64,000 bases of DNA from Streptococcus oralis (GTDB lineage Bacteria; Bacillota; Bacilli; Lactobacillales; Streptococcaceae). The notes below the pieces were generated by a model. The model made no database searches. It saw nothing but the letters and a program-made list of their open reading frames with translations, and was not told where the DNA came from. The translations under genes were made by a program, and so were the position numbers. The stretch covers positions 911,908 to 975,907 of the forward strand of contig NZ_KQ969037.1 in NCBI RefSeq assembly GCF_001578705.1. The letters are read 5' to 3'. Positions 9,572-17,372 of this stretch are shown piece by piece (position 1 is the first letter of the stretch; every line of letters begins with the position of its first letter).

Positions 9572-10249
9572 CTACTCTTGCCACAAATTCATGGCATCAA
9601 GGAAATCAGCTGAAGCTTGCACTTGTTTGGGATTGTTTGCTTCTCTCTCAGCTCGTTTAGCCTCCACCTGAGCCACAGACTGGATGCCTTCATGGCGCCA
9701 ATTCCGAAGGATGGCCTGAATATATTTCCAGTTTGGTTTGCCATTTAGAACAGCCTCTCGGAGAGCTTCCTTGATCAAATCCGCCTTGATACCGTCTTCT
9801 TTGACAGTCTTGGAAAGATCTTCGATTTCAAACGGCGTTAGCAAGCGTCCTAATTCCTGCTGAAAAGTCTCAACAAGATCCTTCAATTGATTTTGCAGGT
9901 TTGGGGCAGTTGTAGCTGGAATCTGGCTGTCCAACAAGCTATCCAAGCGTTCAAAGGCCAAACTAGCATCAAAAATAAGCTCAATTTCCCCATTTAGTTC
10001 AATCGTTCGATATTGTAGTAGCCCATTTTCAGTCAAGTTTGAAATGGATTGGTTGACATCTGCAAGTTCTTTTCCAATAGTTTCTGCAATTTGGCTTGGC
10101 GATAGCTCATCCAAAGCAGATGTATTTTGTAGATAAAAAAATTGCCAGACGAGAAAATCATCACTAGAAGGAAAGAGTTCCTTAAAATGCAAGAGCAGGG
10201 CACTTGGCAAAACCAAGTTCCCTGATTTGAAAGCGTCAAAATATGTCAT
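9572..10249 (-). CDS. DnaD-domain replication protein
   Basis: 225-residue protein with the DnaD architecture: an N-terminal winged-helix region (about 1-90: TYFDAFKSGNLVLPSALLLHF, then ALDELSPSQIAETIGKELAD) and a C-terminal DnaB2/DnaD helical domain (about 120-200) ending in the conserved KPNWKYIQAILRNWRHEGI, the YxxxIxxxW hallmark. DnaD-type proteins help load the replicative helicase at origins and restart sites. It lies 8 bases after metA and is probably cotranscribed with it. The family assignment is firm; whether it is the essential DnaD or a paralogue is not. Confidence 0.85.
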   Translation of the reverse strand: MTYFDAFKSGNLVLPSALLLHFKELFPSSDDFLVWQFFYLQNTSALDELSPSQIAETIGKELADVNQSISNLTENGLLQYRTIELNGEIELIFDASLAFERLDSLLDSQIPATTAPNLQNQLKDLVETFQQELGRLLTPFEIEDLSKTVKEDGIKADLIKEALREAVLNGKPNWKYIQAILRNWRHEGIQSVAQVEAKRAEREANNPKQVQASADFLDAMNLWQE

Positions 10250-10257
10250 AATTCCTC

Positions 10258-11202
10258 TTATAAATATCCAAATGCAGCCGCATCATCCTCTACCTTTCTC
10301 CAGTCAAAAGGGGTTTCTTGATAAACTGCATAGTTAACCCAGTTACTGAAAAAGAGAGCAGCTGAAGAAGACCAACAGAGACACGGTGTCTCATTCACAT
10401 CATCATTTTTGAAGTAATTTTCTGGAATGTGAGGATTAAGCCCTGCCTCACAATCACGAAAATACTCTTTTGCTAGAGTATCACGGTCATATTCTAAATG
10501 ACCAAAACTATAAATCTCACGAAGATCCCGACTGGCTAAAATAGAAACGCCAACTTGTTCTCCCTCAGAGAGGATTTCCAGATTGGTTTTTCCTAAAATC
10601 TCTTCCTTATAGATTTCTGTATGACGAGAATGGGGAGCCACATAGCTATCATCAAAACCTCTAAAGAGAAGATGGCCCTCTTTCAAGGTATCCTGCGGGT
10701 AAATGCCTGACAATTTCTGAGCCATCTGGTGCTTTTCAACTCCATAGCGAGCATAAAGACCTGCTTGTGCCCCCCAACAGATATGGAGGGTTGAAAAAAC
10801 ATGCGTCTTGGACCATTCGATGACCTGCTTAAACTCCTCCCAGTAGTCCACCTCCTCAAAAGGCAAGTGCTCCACCGGAGCTCCTGTGATGATCATCCCA
10901 TCAAAAAAGTCATCCTTGACCTCAGGAAAGGTCTTATAGAAGGTTTCCATATGTTCGGCACGAGTTGTCTTTGAACGATGCGTCTCCATATACAAGAAAT
11001 CAATATCTAACTGCAGGGGCGTATTGGCCAAATGCCGCAAGAGCTGCGTTTCTGTCACCATCTTTTGAGGCATAAGATTTAAAATCAAAATCTTCAAGGG
11101 GCGAATATCCTGATGAGCGGCCCGTTGGTCATCCATAACAAAGATATTTTCTGTCCTTAAAATCTCCACAGCTGGTAATTTTTTATCAATTCGAATCGGC
11201 AT
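10258..11202 (-). CDS. metA: Homoserine O-acetyltransferase (MetA family)
   Basis: First committed step of methionine synthesis: acylation of homoserine. 314 residues, usual MetA length, class-I glutamine amidotransferase-like fold. Catalytic Cys142 ([10 protein letters not shown]), His235 and Glu237 (FGHLEYD) are all present. Residue 111 is Glu (APVEHLPF); in MetA enzymes Glu at this position goes with acetyl-CoA and Gly with succinyl-CoA, so an acetyltransferase is predicted. Ribosome site AGGAGG lies 7 bases before the ATG. The promoter carries a MET-box over the -35, implying control by MtaR/MetR in response to methionine supply. Followed closely by the DnaD-like gene. Confidence 0.95.
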   Translation of the reverse strand: MPIRIDKKLPAVEILRTENIFVMDDQRAAHQDIRPLKILILNLMPQKMVTETQLLRHLANTPLQLDIDFLYMETHRSKTTRAEHMETFYKTFPEVKDDFFDGMIITGAPVEHLPFEEVDYWEEFKQVIEWSKTHVFSTLHICWGAQAGLYARYGVEKHQMAQKLSGIYPQDTLKEGHLLFRGFDDSYVAPHSRHTEIYKEEILGKTNLEILSEGEQVGVSILASRDLREIYSFGHLEYDRDTLAKEYFRDCEAGLNPHIPENYFKNDDVNETPCLCWSSSAALFFSNWVNYAVYQETPFDWRKVEDDAAAFGYL

Positions 11203-11282
11203 AATACCCTCCTAACAGTTCTCTATTTCGGGAATGATGTTGTCTGTTTGAAAGTAAAAACCTCCAAATACTTCTTCCCTTT

Positions 11283-11316
11283 ATTATACTGTATGAAGAT
11301 ATAGTTTTCAATTATA
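11283..11316 (-). promoter_or_regulatory. metA promoter with MET-box
   Basis: Minus strand -35 TTGAAA (11306-11311), 17-base spacer, -10 TATAAT (11283-11288). A 17-base near-palindrome at 11300-11316 matches the streptococcal MET-box consensus TATAGTTTSAAACTATA at 14 of 17 positions and overlaps the -35. An extra TATAGTT half-site lies upstream at 11334-11340. Confidence 0.75.
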
Positions 11317-11361
11317 GTTTTTCTCTAACTAGCTATAGTTAATTTATATAGCAGATGAAGA

Positions 11362-11388
11362 GAAAACAGCCCCAAGGACTGTTTTTCA
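11362..11388 (-). terminator. Terminator of apt
   Basis: Hairpin AACAGTCC / GGGGCTGTT on the minus strand followed by TTCTC; begins immediately after the apt stop codon. The T run is weak. Confidence 0.5.
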
Positions 11389-11901
11389 TTAATAATGCAT
11401 AAGTACCTTGTAATCGTAATCTCCGATTCTTTCACGCCCTTTAAGCTCATCCAACTCAATTAAGAAAGCACAACCAGCTACAACTCCACCAAGTCTTTCA
11501 ATCATCTCAATCGTTGCCTTGACAGTTCCACCTGTTGCCAAGAGATCATCTACGATGAGAACGCGTTGGCCTGGCTTGATTGCATCAGCGTGCATGGTCA
11601 AGGTATCAATACCATATTCTTTCTCATAGTCAGCAGAAATCACTTCACGTGGTAATTTCCCTGGTTTACGAACAGGTGCAAAGCCAATCCCCAACTCAAA
11701 GGCAACGGGACAGCCAACGATAAAACCACGGGCTTCTGGTCCCACGATCATGTCGATTTTCTTGTCCGTTGCATACTGAACGATTTCACGAACAGCATAG
11801 CTATAAGCATTTCCATCTGCCATCAAAGGGCTGATATCACGGAAGGTAATACCTTCCTTAGGATAATTTTCAATCGTTGCGATATAATCTTTTAAATTCA
11901 T
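11389..11901 (-). CDS. apt: Adenine phosphoribosyltransferase
   Basis: Salvages adenine with PRPP to AMP. 170 residues, type-I phosphoribosyltransferase fold. The PRPP-binding loop is [17 protein letters not shown]; the N-terminal [18 protein letters not shown] and the flexible-loop segment [20 protein letters not shown] are typical of bacterial APRT. Monocistronic: preceded by an extended -10 (TGGTATAAT, -10 at 11933-11938) and separated from metA by about 190 bases containing the metA promoter. Confidence 0.97.
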   Translation of the reverse strand: MNLKDYIATIENYPKEGITFRDISPLMADGNAYSYAVREIVQYATDKKIDMIVGPEARGFIVGCPVAFELGIGFAPVRKPGKLPREVISADYEKEYGIDTLTMHADAIKPGQRVLIVDDLLATGGTVKATIEMIERLGGVVAGCAFLIELDELKGRERIGDYDYKVLMHY

Positions 11902-12019
11902 CTTTTTCTTTCTTTCAAAGTTTTTACTCTCTATTATACCATATTTTCTGTGAAAGAAGAAATAGAAGATTTTTATTTGCTAATCCATGATTTCGTTCTG
12001 ACTATTTGAGATTCAAGCT

Positions 12020-12457
12020 TTAATCCAACCACTGAATATAGGCTGTTTTATCTTCACTATTATAACCAGCTCCCTTATAAAAATTCTGAGTACTTGCATT
12101 TTTAGAACCTGTCAGGAGCATCATCTTATAACAATTTTCCTCTTTAGCTATCTGTTTAGCATATTCAAGACAGGCACTTGCATACCCTTTCCCTCTATCT
12201 TCTTCTCGGGTCACCACATTTTCTATCAAAGCATAGGGTCTCACACCTCTCGTCAAATTGGGAATAATGACACAAATACAGGAGGAGACTATTCTTCCTT
12301 CCACCTCTTTCACGATAACATGATGGCGCTGGTCAGAAATCATCTCACTCCATACTTGCTGCAAATGAAGACTATCTTCTGGGATTTCTTTCTCATGTAA
12401 GGATAGGTAGAGATTTAATAACTCAAATAAATCCCCCTGTACAGCTTCTCTCAACAA
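12020..12457 (-). CDS. GNAT family N-acetyltransferase
   Basis: Small acyl-CoA-dependent acetyltransferase of unknown substrate. The GNAT core is visible: IENVVTREEDRGKGYASACLEYA carries the acetyl-CoA pyrophosphate loop (RGKGYA), followed by KMMLLTGSKNASTQNFYKGAGY. I choose the TTG at 12455-12457 as start (145 residues) because a perfect GGAGG (12466-12470) lies 8 bases upstream; an upstream TTG at 12470-12472 overlaps this ribosome site. No ATG is available. It lies between apt and the ribosomal protein operon and looks monocistronic. Confidence 0.85.
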   Translation of the reverse strand: MLREAVQGDLFELLNLYLSLHEKEIPEDSLHLQQVWSEMISDQRHHVIVKEVEGRIVSSCICVIIPNLTRGVRPYALIENVVTREEDRGKGYASACLEYAKQIAKEENCYKMMLLTGSKNASTQNFYKGAGYNSEDKTAYIQWLD

Positions 12458-12493
12458 TTTTATTTCCTCCAATCCTTTGTTAATAGATTTGAA

Positions 12494-12519
12494 TAAAAAA
12501 ACTCTGACCGAAGTCAGAG
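12494..12519 (-). terminator. Rho-independent terminator of rplK-rplA
   Basis: Perfect stem CTCTGAC-TTCG-GTCAGAG on the minus strand (12502-12519) with a stable UUCG loop, followed by a T run. Confidence 0.95.
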
Positions 12520-12530
12520 ATTCTAGTTAA

Positions 12531-13220
12531 TTAAAGTGAGTTCACGTCAACCTTGATACCAACACCTTGAGTAGTTGTGATTGTCAAGTTTGTTACGTAA
12601 GTTCCTTTAGCAGTAGCTGGTTTAGCTTTTTGGATTGTTTCGTTGAACGCTTTGAAGTTTTCAACCAACTTGTCAGCTTCAAATGAAACTTTACCGATGA
12701 TAGCTTGTACGATACCTGCACGGTCTGCACGATAAGTGATTTTACCACCTTTAGACTCTTCAACTGCTTTAGCAACATCCATTGTTACAGTACCAGTTTT
12801 AGGGTTTGGCATCAAGTTACGTGGTCCAAGGACACGTCCAAGACGTCCAACAAGAGCCATCATATCAGGTGTAGCGATAACTACGTCGAAGTCCAACCAA
12901 CCGTCGTTGATTTTAGCAACTAGGTCATCTTCACCTACGAAGTCTGCACCAGCAGCTTTTGCTTCTTCAGCTTTTGCACCACGTGCAAATACAAGAACGC
13001 GAGCTGTTTTACCAGTACCGTTTGGCAATACCATTGCTCCACGGATTTGTTGGTCAGCTTTTTTAACGTCAATGTTCAAGTTGTAAGCAACTTCTACAGT
13101 TGCATCAAATTTTGCAAAGTTAGTTTCTTTTGCAAGAGCTACAGCTTCTTCTACGCTGTACGCTTTTGTGCTGTCGATTTTCTCAAGAGCAGCACGAAGT
13201 TGTTTGCTTTTTTTAGCCAT
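12531..13220 (-). CDS. rplA: 50S ribosomal protein L1
   Basis: Forms the L1 stalk near the ribosomal E site and acts as translational repressor of its own operon. 229 residues, standard bacterial length. Starts MAKKSKQLR; conserved RNA-binding segments include [20 protein letters not shown], the [19 protein letters not shown] signature and [14 protein letters not shown]. Second gene after rplK, 96 bases apart; the spacer holds a GUGG...CCAC structure that resembles the L1-binding site. Confidence 0.98.
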   Translation of the reverse strand: MAKKSKQLRAALEKIDSTKAYSVEEAVALAKETNFAKFDATVEVAYNLNIDVKKADQQIRGAMVLPNGTGKTARVLVFARGAKAEEAKAAGADFVGEDDLVAKINDGWLDFDVVIATPDMMALVGRLGRVLGPRNLMPNPKTGTVTMDVAKAVEESKGGKITYRADRAGIVQAIIGKVSFEADKLVENFKAFNETIQKAKPATAKGTYVTNLTITTTQGVGIKVDVNSL

Positions 13221-13232
13221 TTTCTATTCTCC

Positions 13233-13270
13233 TTGTAAGTGGTTCAATCGATTTTCATCTCCCACGTCAC
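13233..13270 (-). promoter_or_regulatory. Candidate L1-binding mRNA site between rplK and rplA
   Basis: On the minus strand GTGGGAGATGA (from CCCAC at 13261-13265) pairs through GTGG with CCAC (complement of 13239-13242) just before the rplA ribosome site. GUGGGAG followed by a short asymmetric loop mimics the L1 site of 23S rRNA. Inferred by motif, not by folding. Confidence 0.5.
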
Positions 13271-13316
13271 TTCTCGAAATGATGAAGTCTTGCGGGTTAT
13301 ATAGGGATGTTATTGA

Positions 13317-13742
13317 TTAGTCAACAACAGTGAATCCCATAGAACGAGCAGTACCTTCGATCATACGCATTGCAGACTCAAGGTTTGCAGCGTTCAAATC
13401 TGGCATCTTAGTTTCTGCAATTTCTTGTACTTGTGCACGAGTAACTGAAGCAACTTTTGTTTTGTTAGGTGTACCTGATCCTTTTTCAACACCTGCAGCT
13501 TTTTTCAAAAGAACAGCAGCTGGTGGTGTTTTAGTGATGAAAGTAAAAGATTTGTCTTCGTAAACTGAGATAACAACTGGAATGATCATACCAGCTTGAT
13601 CAGCTGTACGAGCGTTGAACTCTTTTGTGAATCCCATGATGTTGATACCAGCTTGACCAAGAGCAGGTCCAACCGGTGGAGCTGGTGTAGCTTTACCAGC
13701 AGGGATTTGCAATTTTACAAGTTTTTCGACTTTTTTAGCCAT
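13317..13742 (-). CDS. rplK: 50S ribosomal protein L11
   Basis: Component of the GTPase-associated centre, needed for stringent-response sensing by RelA. 141 residues. The proline-rich [26 protein letters not shown] segment and the C-terminal 23S-binding domain ending [20 protein letters not shown] are diagnostic. First gene of the rplK-rplA operon; own promoter, and a probable L1-binding leader before its ribosome site (AAAGGAGG). Confidence 0.98.
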   Translation of the reverse strand: MAKKVEKLVKLQIPAGKATPAPPVGPALGQAGINIMGFTKEFNARTADQAGMIIPVVISVYEDKSFTFITKTPPAAVLLKKAAGVEKGSGTPNKTKVASVTRAQVQEIAETKMPDLNAANLESAMRMIEGTARSMGFTVVD

Positions 13743-13756
13743 TTTTAAATCCTCCT

Positions 13757-13797
13757 TTGTGGTTTTGGCGGTAATGTAAGATTTTTACCTCCCACAA
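13757..13797 (-). promoter_or_regulatory. Candidate L1-binding leader of rplK
   Basis: Minus-strand GTGGGAGGTAA (from 13785-13795) faces TTAC (13775-13780 region) and CCAC (13759-13762) just upstream of the ribosome site. The GUGG/CCAC closing stem and GAG asymmetry match the second site at 13233-13270. Confidence 0.55.
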
Positions 13798-13820
13798 GTA
13801 TGCTTTACACATACCTTTCC

Positions 13821-13848
13821 ATTATACACTATTTATCTAAAAATGCAA
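13821..13848 (-). promoter_or_regulatory. Promoter of rplK-rplA
   Basis: Minus strand -35 TTGCAT (13843-13848), 16-base spacer, -10 TATAAT (13821-13826). Confidence 0.75.
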
Positions 13849-13864
13849 GAGAAAACTTTCATTT

Positions 13865-14580
13865 TTAATCGACGTAATCGCCACCTTCAAAGCCATAGTA
13901 CTCTTCCAAACTGAGACCACTTGCAGCAATTTCTTTGGCTTCTTTTCCAACGTAGCGGAGATGCCATTCTTCTGTCATGTAACCTGTCTCTTTTTCCTTG
14001 CCTTTGAGATAGCGAACAACAAAGCCATAGTCAGCCGCATGGTCCAAGAGCCACTGGGCTGCTTTTTCTTCAGTAACTAAATCACCATCTGTACCAATAA
14101 GGTCAAAAGCAAGACCCGTCTGGTGTTCACTGTAACCTGGGCGGGATGAGTAGCGATCTGCTGCTTCCTTCCCGTCTTGATTGACATAGTCTTGGTATAG
14201 CTTAGCCTGAGTTTCATAACTTCTAAAACCACTGTAGTGGTCACTGATTGGATAGCCCTCAGCCTGCATGGCTGCGATTAGTTTGAGCAACTCTGCCTTG
14301 GCTGTTGGATTCTCTCCTGGATTGTAGTCTTTTGACAAAGGATAGCGTTTATTGGCAATGATAATTTCATCGTATTTCCCTTGGATACTATAATAACTTC
14401 CTTTATCTACAACCTCTGCTTTTTTCTGGCTAGAAGTTTGGGATTTGCTACCCACAGTTCCTTCAGGTTGACTGCTTTGCTCCGTCTTTTGAGTATTTTC
14501 TTCAACTTTGGTTTTTCTTGCGAACAAGCTGCAAGGATCAACGCTAATAAACCAGATAAAATGACATATCTTTTTTTCAT
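13865..14580 (-). pseudogene. dacB: DacB/LdcB L,D-carboxypeptidase lipoprotein, single-base frameshift
   Basis: M15B (VanY-like) zinc carboxypeptidase that trims the peptidoglycan tetrapeptide; works with the D,D-carboxypeptidase DacA. The ATG at 14578-14580 starts a lipoprotein signal with lipobox LAAC (MKKRYVILSGLLALILAACS), but after SQEK the frame shifts. The remainder (TKVEENTQKTEQ... to GFEGGDYVD) is intact one frame away, with SGFRSYETQ, the zinc motif SRPGYSEHQTGLAFD and EEWHLRYVG. The shift is at a run of five As (14512-14516, T on the plus strand); six would restore a 238-residue protein, the pneumococcal length. Either a real inactivation, a slippage-reversible state or a homopolymer sequencing error. 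Lies 15 bases after the HIT gene. Confidence 0.85.
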
Positions 14581-14595
14581 TTCTTTCTTCCTCTC

Positions 14596-15057
14596 TTAGG
14601 CCAAGCATTTCTCCAATTCATGAGATAAGGTTTTAATCATCTCTTCCAGCTCTGGAGATTGCACTTGGTAATCTTCTGCTGCCATTTCTTCCCAGGGCAC
14701 CCACCAGACTGGGCCACGGCCGTTAAGTCCGTGACCTTTCATATCACCTGCTCTTCGCGGAAACAGATGCCAATGAGCGTGGGCATCACCGTTTCCTAGG
14801 AGCTCAATATTCATCTTTTCAGCCTCAAATGCTTTGGCGACTGCTTCTTGGACCAAACTCATTTCCTCTAAAAAGCGAAGTTTTACAGGAGTCTCCATAT
14901 GGTGGAGTTCTGTAACATGTTCTTTTGCTAAAAATAAGGTATAGCCCTTAAAGTATTGGTGGTCTCCAATAACTACATAGCCTGTTTCTAGTTCTTTGAC
15001 AAAGTAGGGGTTTTGCCCAACTTTGATGAGTTCAATTCTCTGACAGATGAAGCACAT
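14596..15057 (-). CDS. HIT family protein
   Basis: Histidine-triad nucleotide-binding protein, 153 residues. Catalytic triad motif HAHWHLF in GNGDAHAHWHLFPRR. N-terminal MCFICQRIELIKVGQNPYFVKELETGYVVIGD holds a CxxC pair. Members hydrolyse nucleoside phosphoramidates or dinucleotides; substrate here unknown. Located upstream of dacB with 15 bases between, likely the same transcript. A TATAAT lies close before the ribosome site (AAAGGAGAG), but no clear -35 is seen. Confidence 0.9.
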   Translation of the reverse strand: MCFICQRIELIKVGQNPYFVKELETGYVVIGDHQYFKGYTLFLAKEHVTELHHMETPVKLRFLEEMSLVQEAVAKAFEAEKMNIELLGNGDAHAHWHLFPRRAGDMKGHGLNGRGPVWWVPWEEMAAEDYQVQSPELEEMIKTLSHELEKCLA

Positions 15058-15137
15058 GAGTCTCTCCTTTTAATTATAATATCTTCAACCTTGAATCTGA
15101 CAGTTTGGGATAGCTGTGCTTGTATTCTCAAGTATCT

Positions 15138-15232
15138 AGGGATTAAATCACTCACTGTCAATCCCTGCTTTATTTACCCCTTGAATATCTGATATCAGAC
15201 TCCCCCTAATCCTCAACTGTTTCAAAGTTGAG
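15138..15232. repeat. Two short inverted repeats in a gene-free spacer
   Basis: The 206-base gap between the HIT gene and the orphan membrane gene holds AGGGATT (15138-15144) / AATCCCT (15160-15166) and CTCAACT (15212-15218) / AGTTGAG (15226-15232). Neither has a U tail. They may be remnants of a small dispersed element or mRNA hairpins; no known element recognised. Confidence 0.35.
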
Positions 15233-15263
15233 AAGGGAACAGCCAAGGTCAAAGAGTCGATGT

Positions 15264-16220
15264 TTATAGGTCATCATTCCCCTCCCTCTTATCTTTGTGA
15301 AATAAATTCTTAATCTTACTAAAAAATGGAATAACTGTAAAATTATCTATAAAGCGTCTCTTACTTAACTTAGGTCCCTGCAGTTTTCTATATTCTTCGA
15401 TATAAATTGTAGATACTTTACTAATTTCACTTTCTCCGAAAATAATAGCTTTAAAAAATACTACACAAATACTTAGACAAAGTGAAACTATTCCAACAAT
15501 AAGAACAATAAATAAATTTTTATACAAATAATACGATACTACAGTATCAACTACGACAATATAGAAAAGGGACACTGTAATAAATATTCCAGATCTTCCA
15601 TCATCGCTTCCATCAACACTCAATTCTGGAAGTAAAAAAATTAAACTTACTACCATAATCAAGCAACAAGCTAATAACGGAGAGAATTCAGTCGGTTGTT
15701 CGATAAAACTTTTGTACCCAGAGTAAATGAAAAATAGCTGAAGTAATAACATCGCATACTGAAATAAATAAAACCATATTTTAACTGAACTTATGATCGG
15801 AATATTTTTTTCTACTTTTATATCTAGTAATCGTTTAGCAATTTGTATCCGATGAGCTAGTTCTTTTAAATCCTCTATTTGAAGTATTTGAGAAGCAAGT
15901 TTTTTCTCTATAATTTCTATTTGATACCATATATATCCATCATCTTCTATCCACTGATATTTTCCAAAAGTTTTTATTTTTCGTCCATACGGATTAATGT
16001 TTTGAGAAATTCTAAAAAGTAGTTTTTCTAAATCTGGATTAGTAATCCCTTTATCTACCAGTTCATCAGCATAAACAACTAGTTCTTTAAAGTTTTCTTG
16101 TTTATTTTCATACACATACTTACGATATTCCTCTTTTTTCTTTTGGAAATAAGCATACAAACCCGAAATTATCCCTGTTATTATAGCAGGCGTTGCTAAT
16201 TGTTTCAGTATTTCATACAT
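15264..16220 (-). CDS. Unrecognised multi-spanning membrane protein
   Basis: 318 residues, family not recognised. N-terminal helix (about 10-25), a cytoplasmic charged helical region of about 120 residues (YFQKKKEEYRKYVYENKQENF onward, DELVDKGITNPDLEKLLFRISQNINPYGRK), then four helices between about 145 and 270 (WFYLFQYAMLLLQLFFIY; LLACCLIMVVSLIFLLPEL; ITVSLFYIVVVDTVVSYYLY; LFIVLIVGIVSLCLSICVVFF) and a basic C-terminal tail. Clearly more AT-rich than its neighbours, with Ile/Lys/Tyr-biased codons, suggesting acquisition. Starts 17 bases after the M42 peptidase gene and is probably cotranscribed; the ribosome site is poor. Confidence 0.7.
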   Translation of the reverse strand: MYEILKQLATPAIITGIISGLYAYFQKKKEEYRKYVYENKQENFKELVVYADELVDKGITNPDLEKLLFRISQNINPYGRKIKTFGKYQWIEDDGYIWYQIEIIEKKLASQILQIEDLKELAHRIQIAKRLLDIKVEKNIPIISSVKIWFYLFQYAMLLLQLFFIYSGYKSFIEQPTEFSPLLACCLIMVVSLIFLLPELSVDGSDDGRSGIFITVSLFYIVVVDTVVSYYLYKNLFIVLIVGIVSLCLSICVVFFKAIIFGESEISKVSTIYIEEYRKLQGPKLSKRRFIDNFTVIPFFSKIKNLFHKDKREGNDDL

Positions 16221-16237
16221 AATACTTTATCGCCCCT

Positions 16238-17275
16238 TCAGTCCACCAACTCGCTCTTAAGATAAGCATCAACCATACGCTCAGTCGCTACTACTGAATC
16301 AATGTGGGTGCGCTCGTAAGAGTGACTGGACTCAATACCAGCTCCAAGGAGGGCGTGTTTGACCTCTGCTCCTGCTGACATAGCTGCGGAAGCATCCGAA
16401 CCATAAAATGGATAGATATCCAGCTTAAATGGAATATCTTGCTCTTTCGCCAGGGCAACTAAGTGTTGACGGAAGTCATAGTGATAAGGACCGGAAGCAT
16501 CCTTGACACAGATAGATACTGTGTACTCATCCGTCTGCTGGTCATCTCCCATAGCTCCCATATCCACAGCTAGATATTCCACTACCTGAGCAGGAATGTT
16601 AGAGTTTGCACCATGACCCACCTCTTCAAAGACTGAAAAAGCAAAATGAGTTGTTACTGGCAACTCAATCTTCTCTTCCTTATAAATACGAAGCAGATTG
16701 AGCAAAATTGCTGCGCTGACTTTGTCATCCAAGTGACGTGACTTGATAAAGCCAGTCTCTGTCACGACCGTTCGTGGGTCAAAACTGATAAAGTCGCCGA
16801 CTTCAATTCCAAGGGTACGGGTTTCTTTTTCATTGGTTACTTTGGCGTCCAAACGCACTTCCATATTGTCCTGTGTGCGTTCTGCAGTTCCTGCATCCTT
16901 GTAGACATGACAAGAAGTCTGGTGGATGAGGATGGTTCCAGATACCTTTTTACCTGTGCTAGCCACATGAACCGTACAGTTTTCCCCTTCAATCATGTTC
17001 CAAGGAAAACCACCGATACGGTCCAATTTGAGACGGCCATCCGGTTTGACTGCACGAACAATAGCACCCAGCGTATCCACATGGGCAGTCACATAGCGGT
17101 GTTGCTCATCATTTTGACCTTTAATGGTCACATTGACACCGCCCTTTGCTGTGCGAACAGGCTGGTAACCAAGCTCTTCTAAAGTATGGACTAGGTAGTC
17201 TGAAATCTCACGAGTAAAGCCCGTCGGAGATGCAATTGCGGTTAGTTCTTTGATATAGTTTACAGTTTGATTCAT
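16238..17275 (-). CDS. M42 family metallopeptidase
   Basis: Dinuclear-metal aminopeptidase of the glutamyl aminopeptidase/endoglucanase-M (PepA/FrvX) family, 345 residues. Metal-binding and catalytic motifs: TAHVDTLGA, HLDDKVSAA, FEEVGHGA, AVDMGA, PFYGSDASA and SSHSYERTHIDSV. Acts on N-termini of peptides in the cytoplasm, forming large tetrahedral assemblies in the family. An extended -10 (TGTTATAAT, -10 at 17298-17303) lies 20 bases upstream. The orphan membrane gene follows closely. Confidence 0.93.
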   Translation of the reverse strand: MNQTVNYIKELTAIASPTGFTREISDYLVHTLEELGYQPVRTAKGGVNVTIKGQNDEQHRYVTAHVDTLGAIVRAVKPDGRLKLDRIGGFPWNMIEGENCTVHVASTGKKVSGTILIHQTSCHVYKDAGTAERTQDNMEVRLDAKVTNEKETRTLGIEVGDFISFDPRTVVTETGFIKSRHLDDKVSAAILLNLLRIYKEEKIELPVTTHFAFSVFEEVGHGANSNIPAQVVEYLAVDMGAMGDDQQTDEYTVSICVKDASGPYHYDFRQHLVALAKEQDIPFKLDIYPFYGSDASAAMSAGAEVKHALLGAGIESSHSYERTHIDSVVATERMVDAYLKSELVD

Positions 17276-17321
17276 TTCTTCACCTCTTTTGCTACCTATT
17301 ATAACACATTTATCATCGGAT

Positions 17322-17366
17322 AAAAAAAGAAAATCACTCCTGTAGACTTGGCTACAAAAGTGATTT
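17322..17366 (-). terminator. Rho-independent terminator of brnQ
   Basis: 15-pair stem with two G-U pairs: AAATCACTTTTGTAG / CTACAGGAGTGATTT on the minus strand (17331-17366), six-base loop, then TCTTTTTTT. Confidence 0.9.
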
Positions 17367-17372
17367 TAGTGA

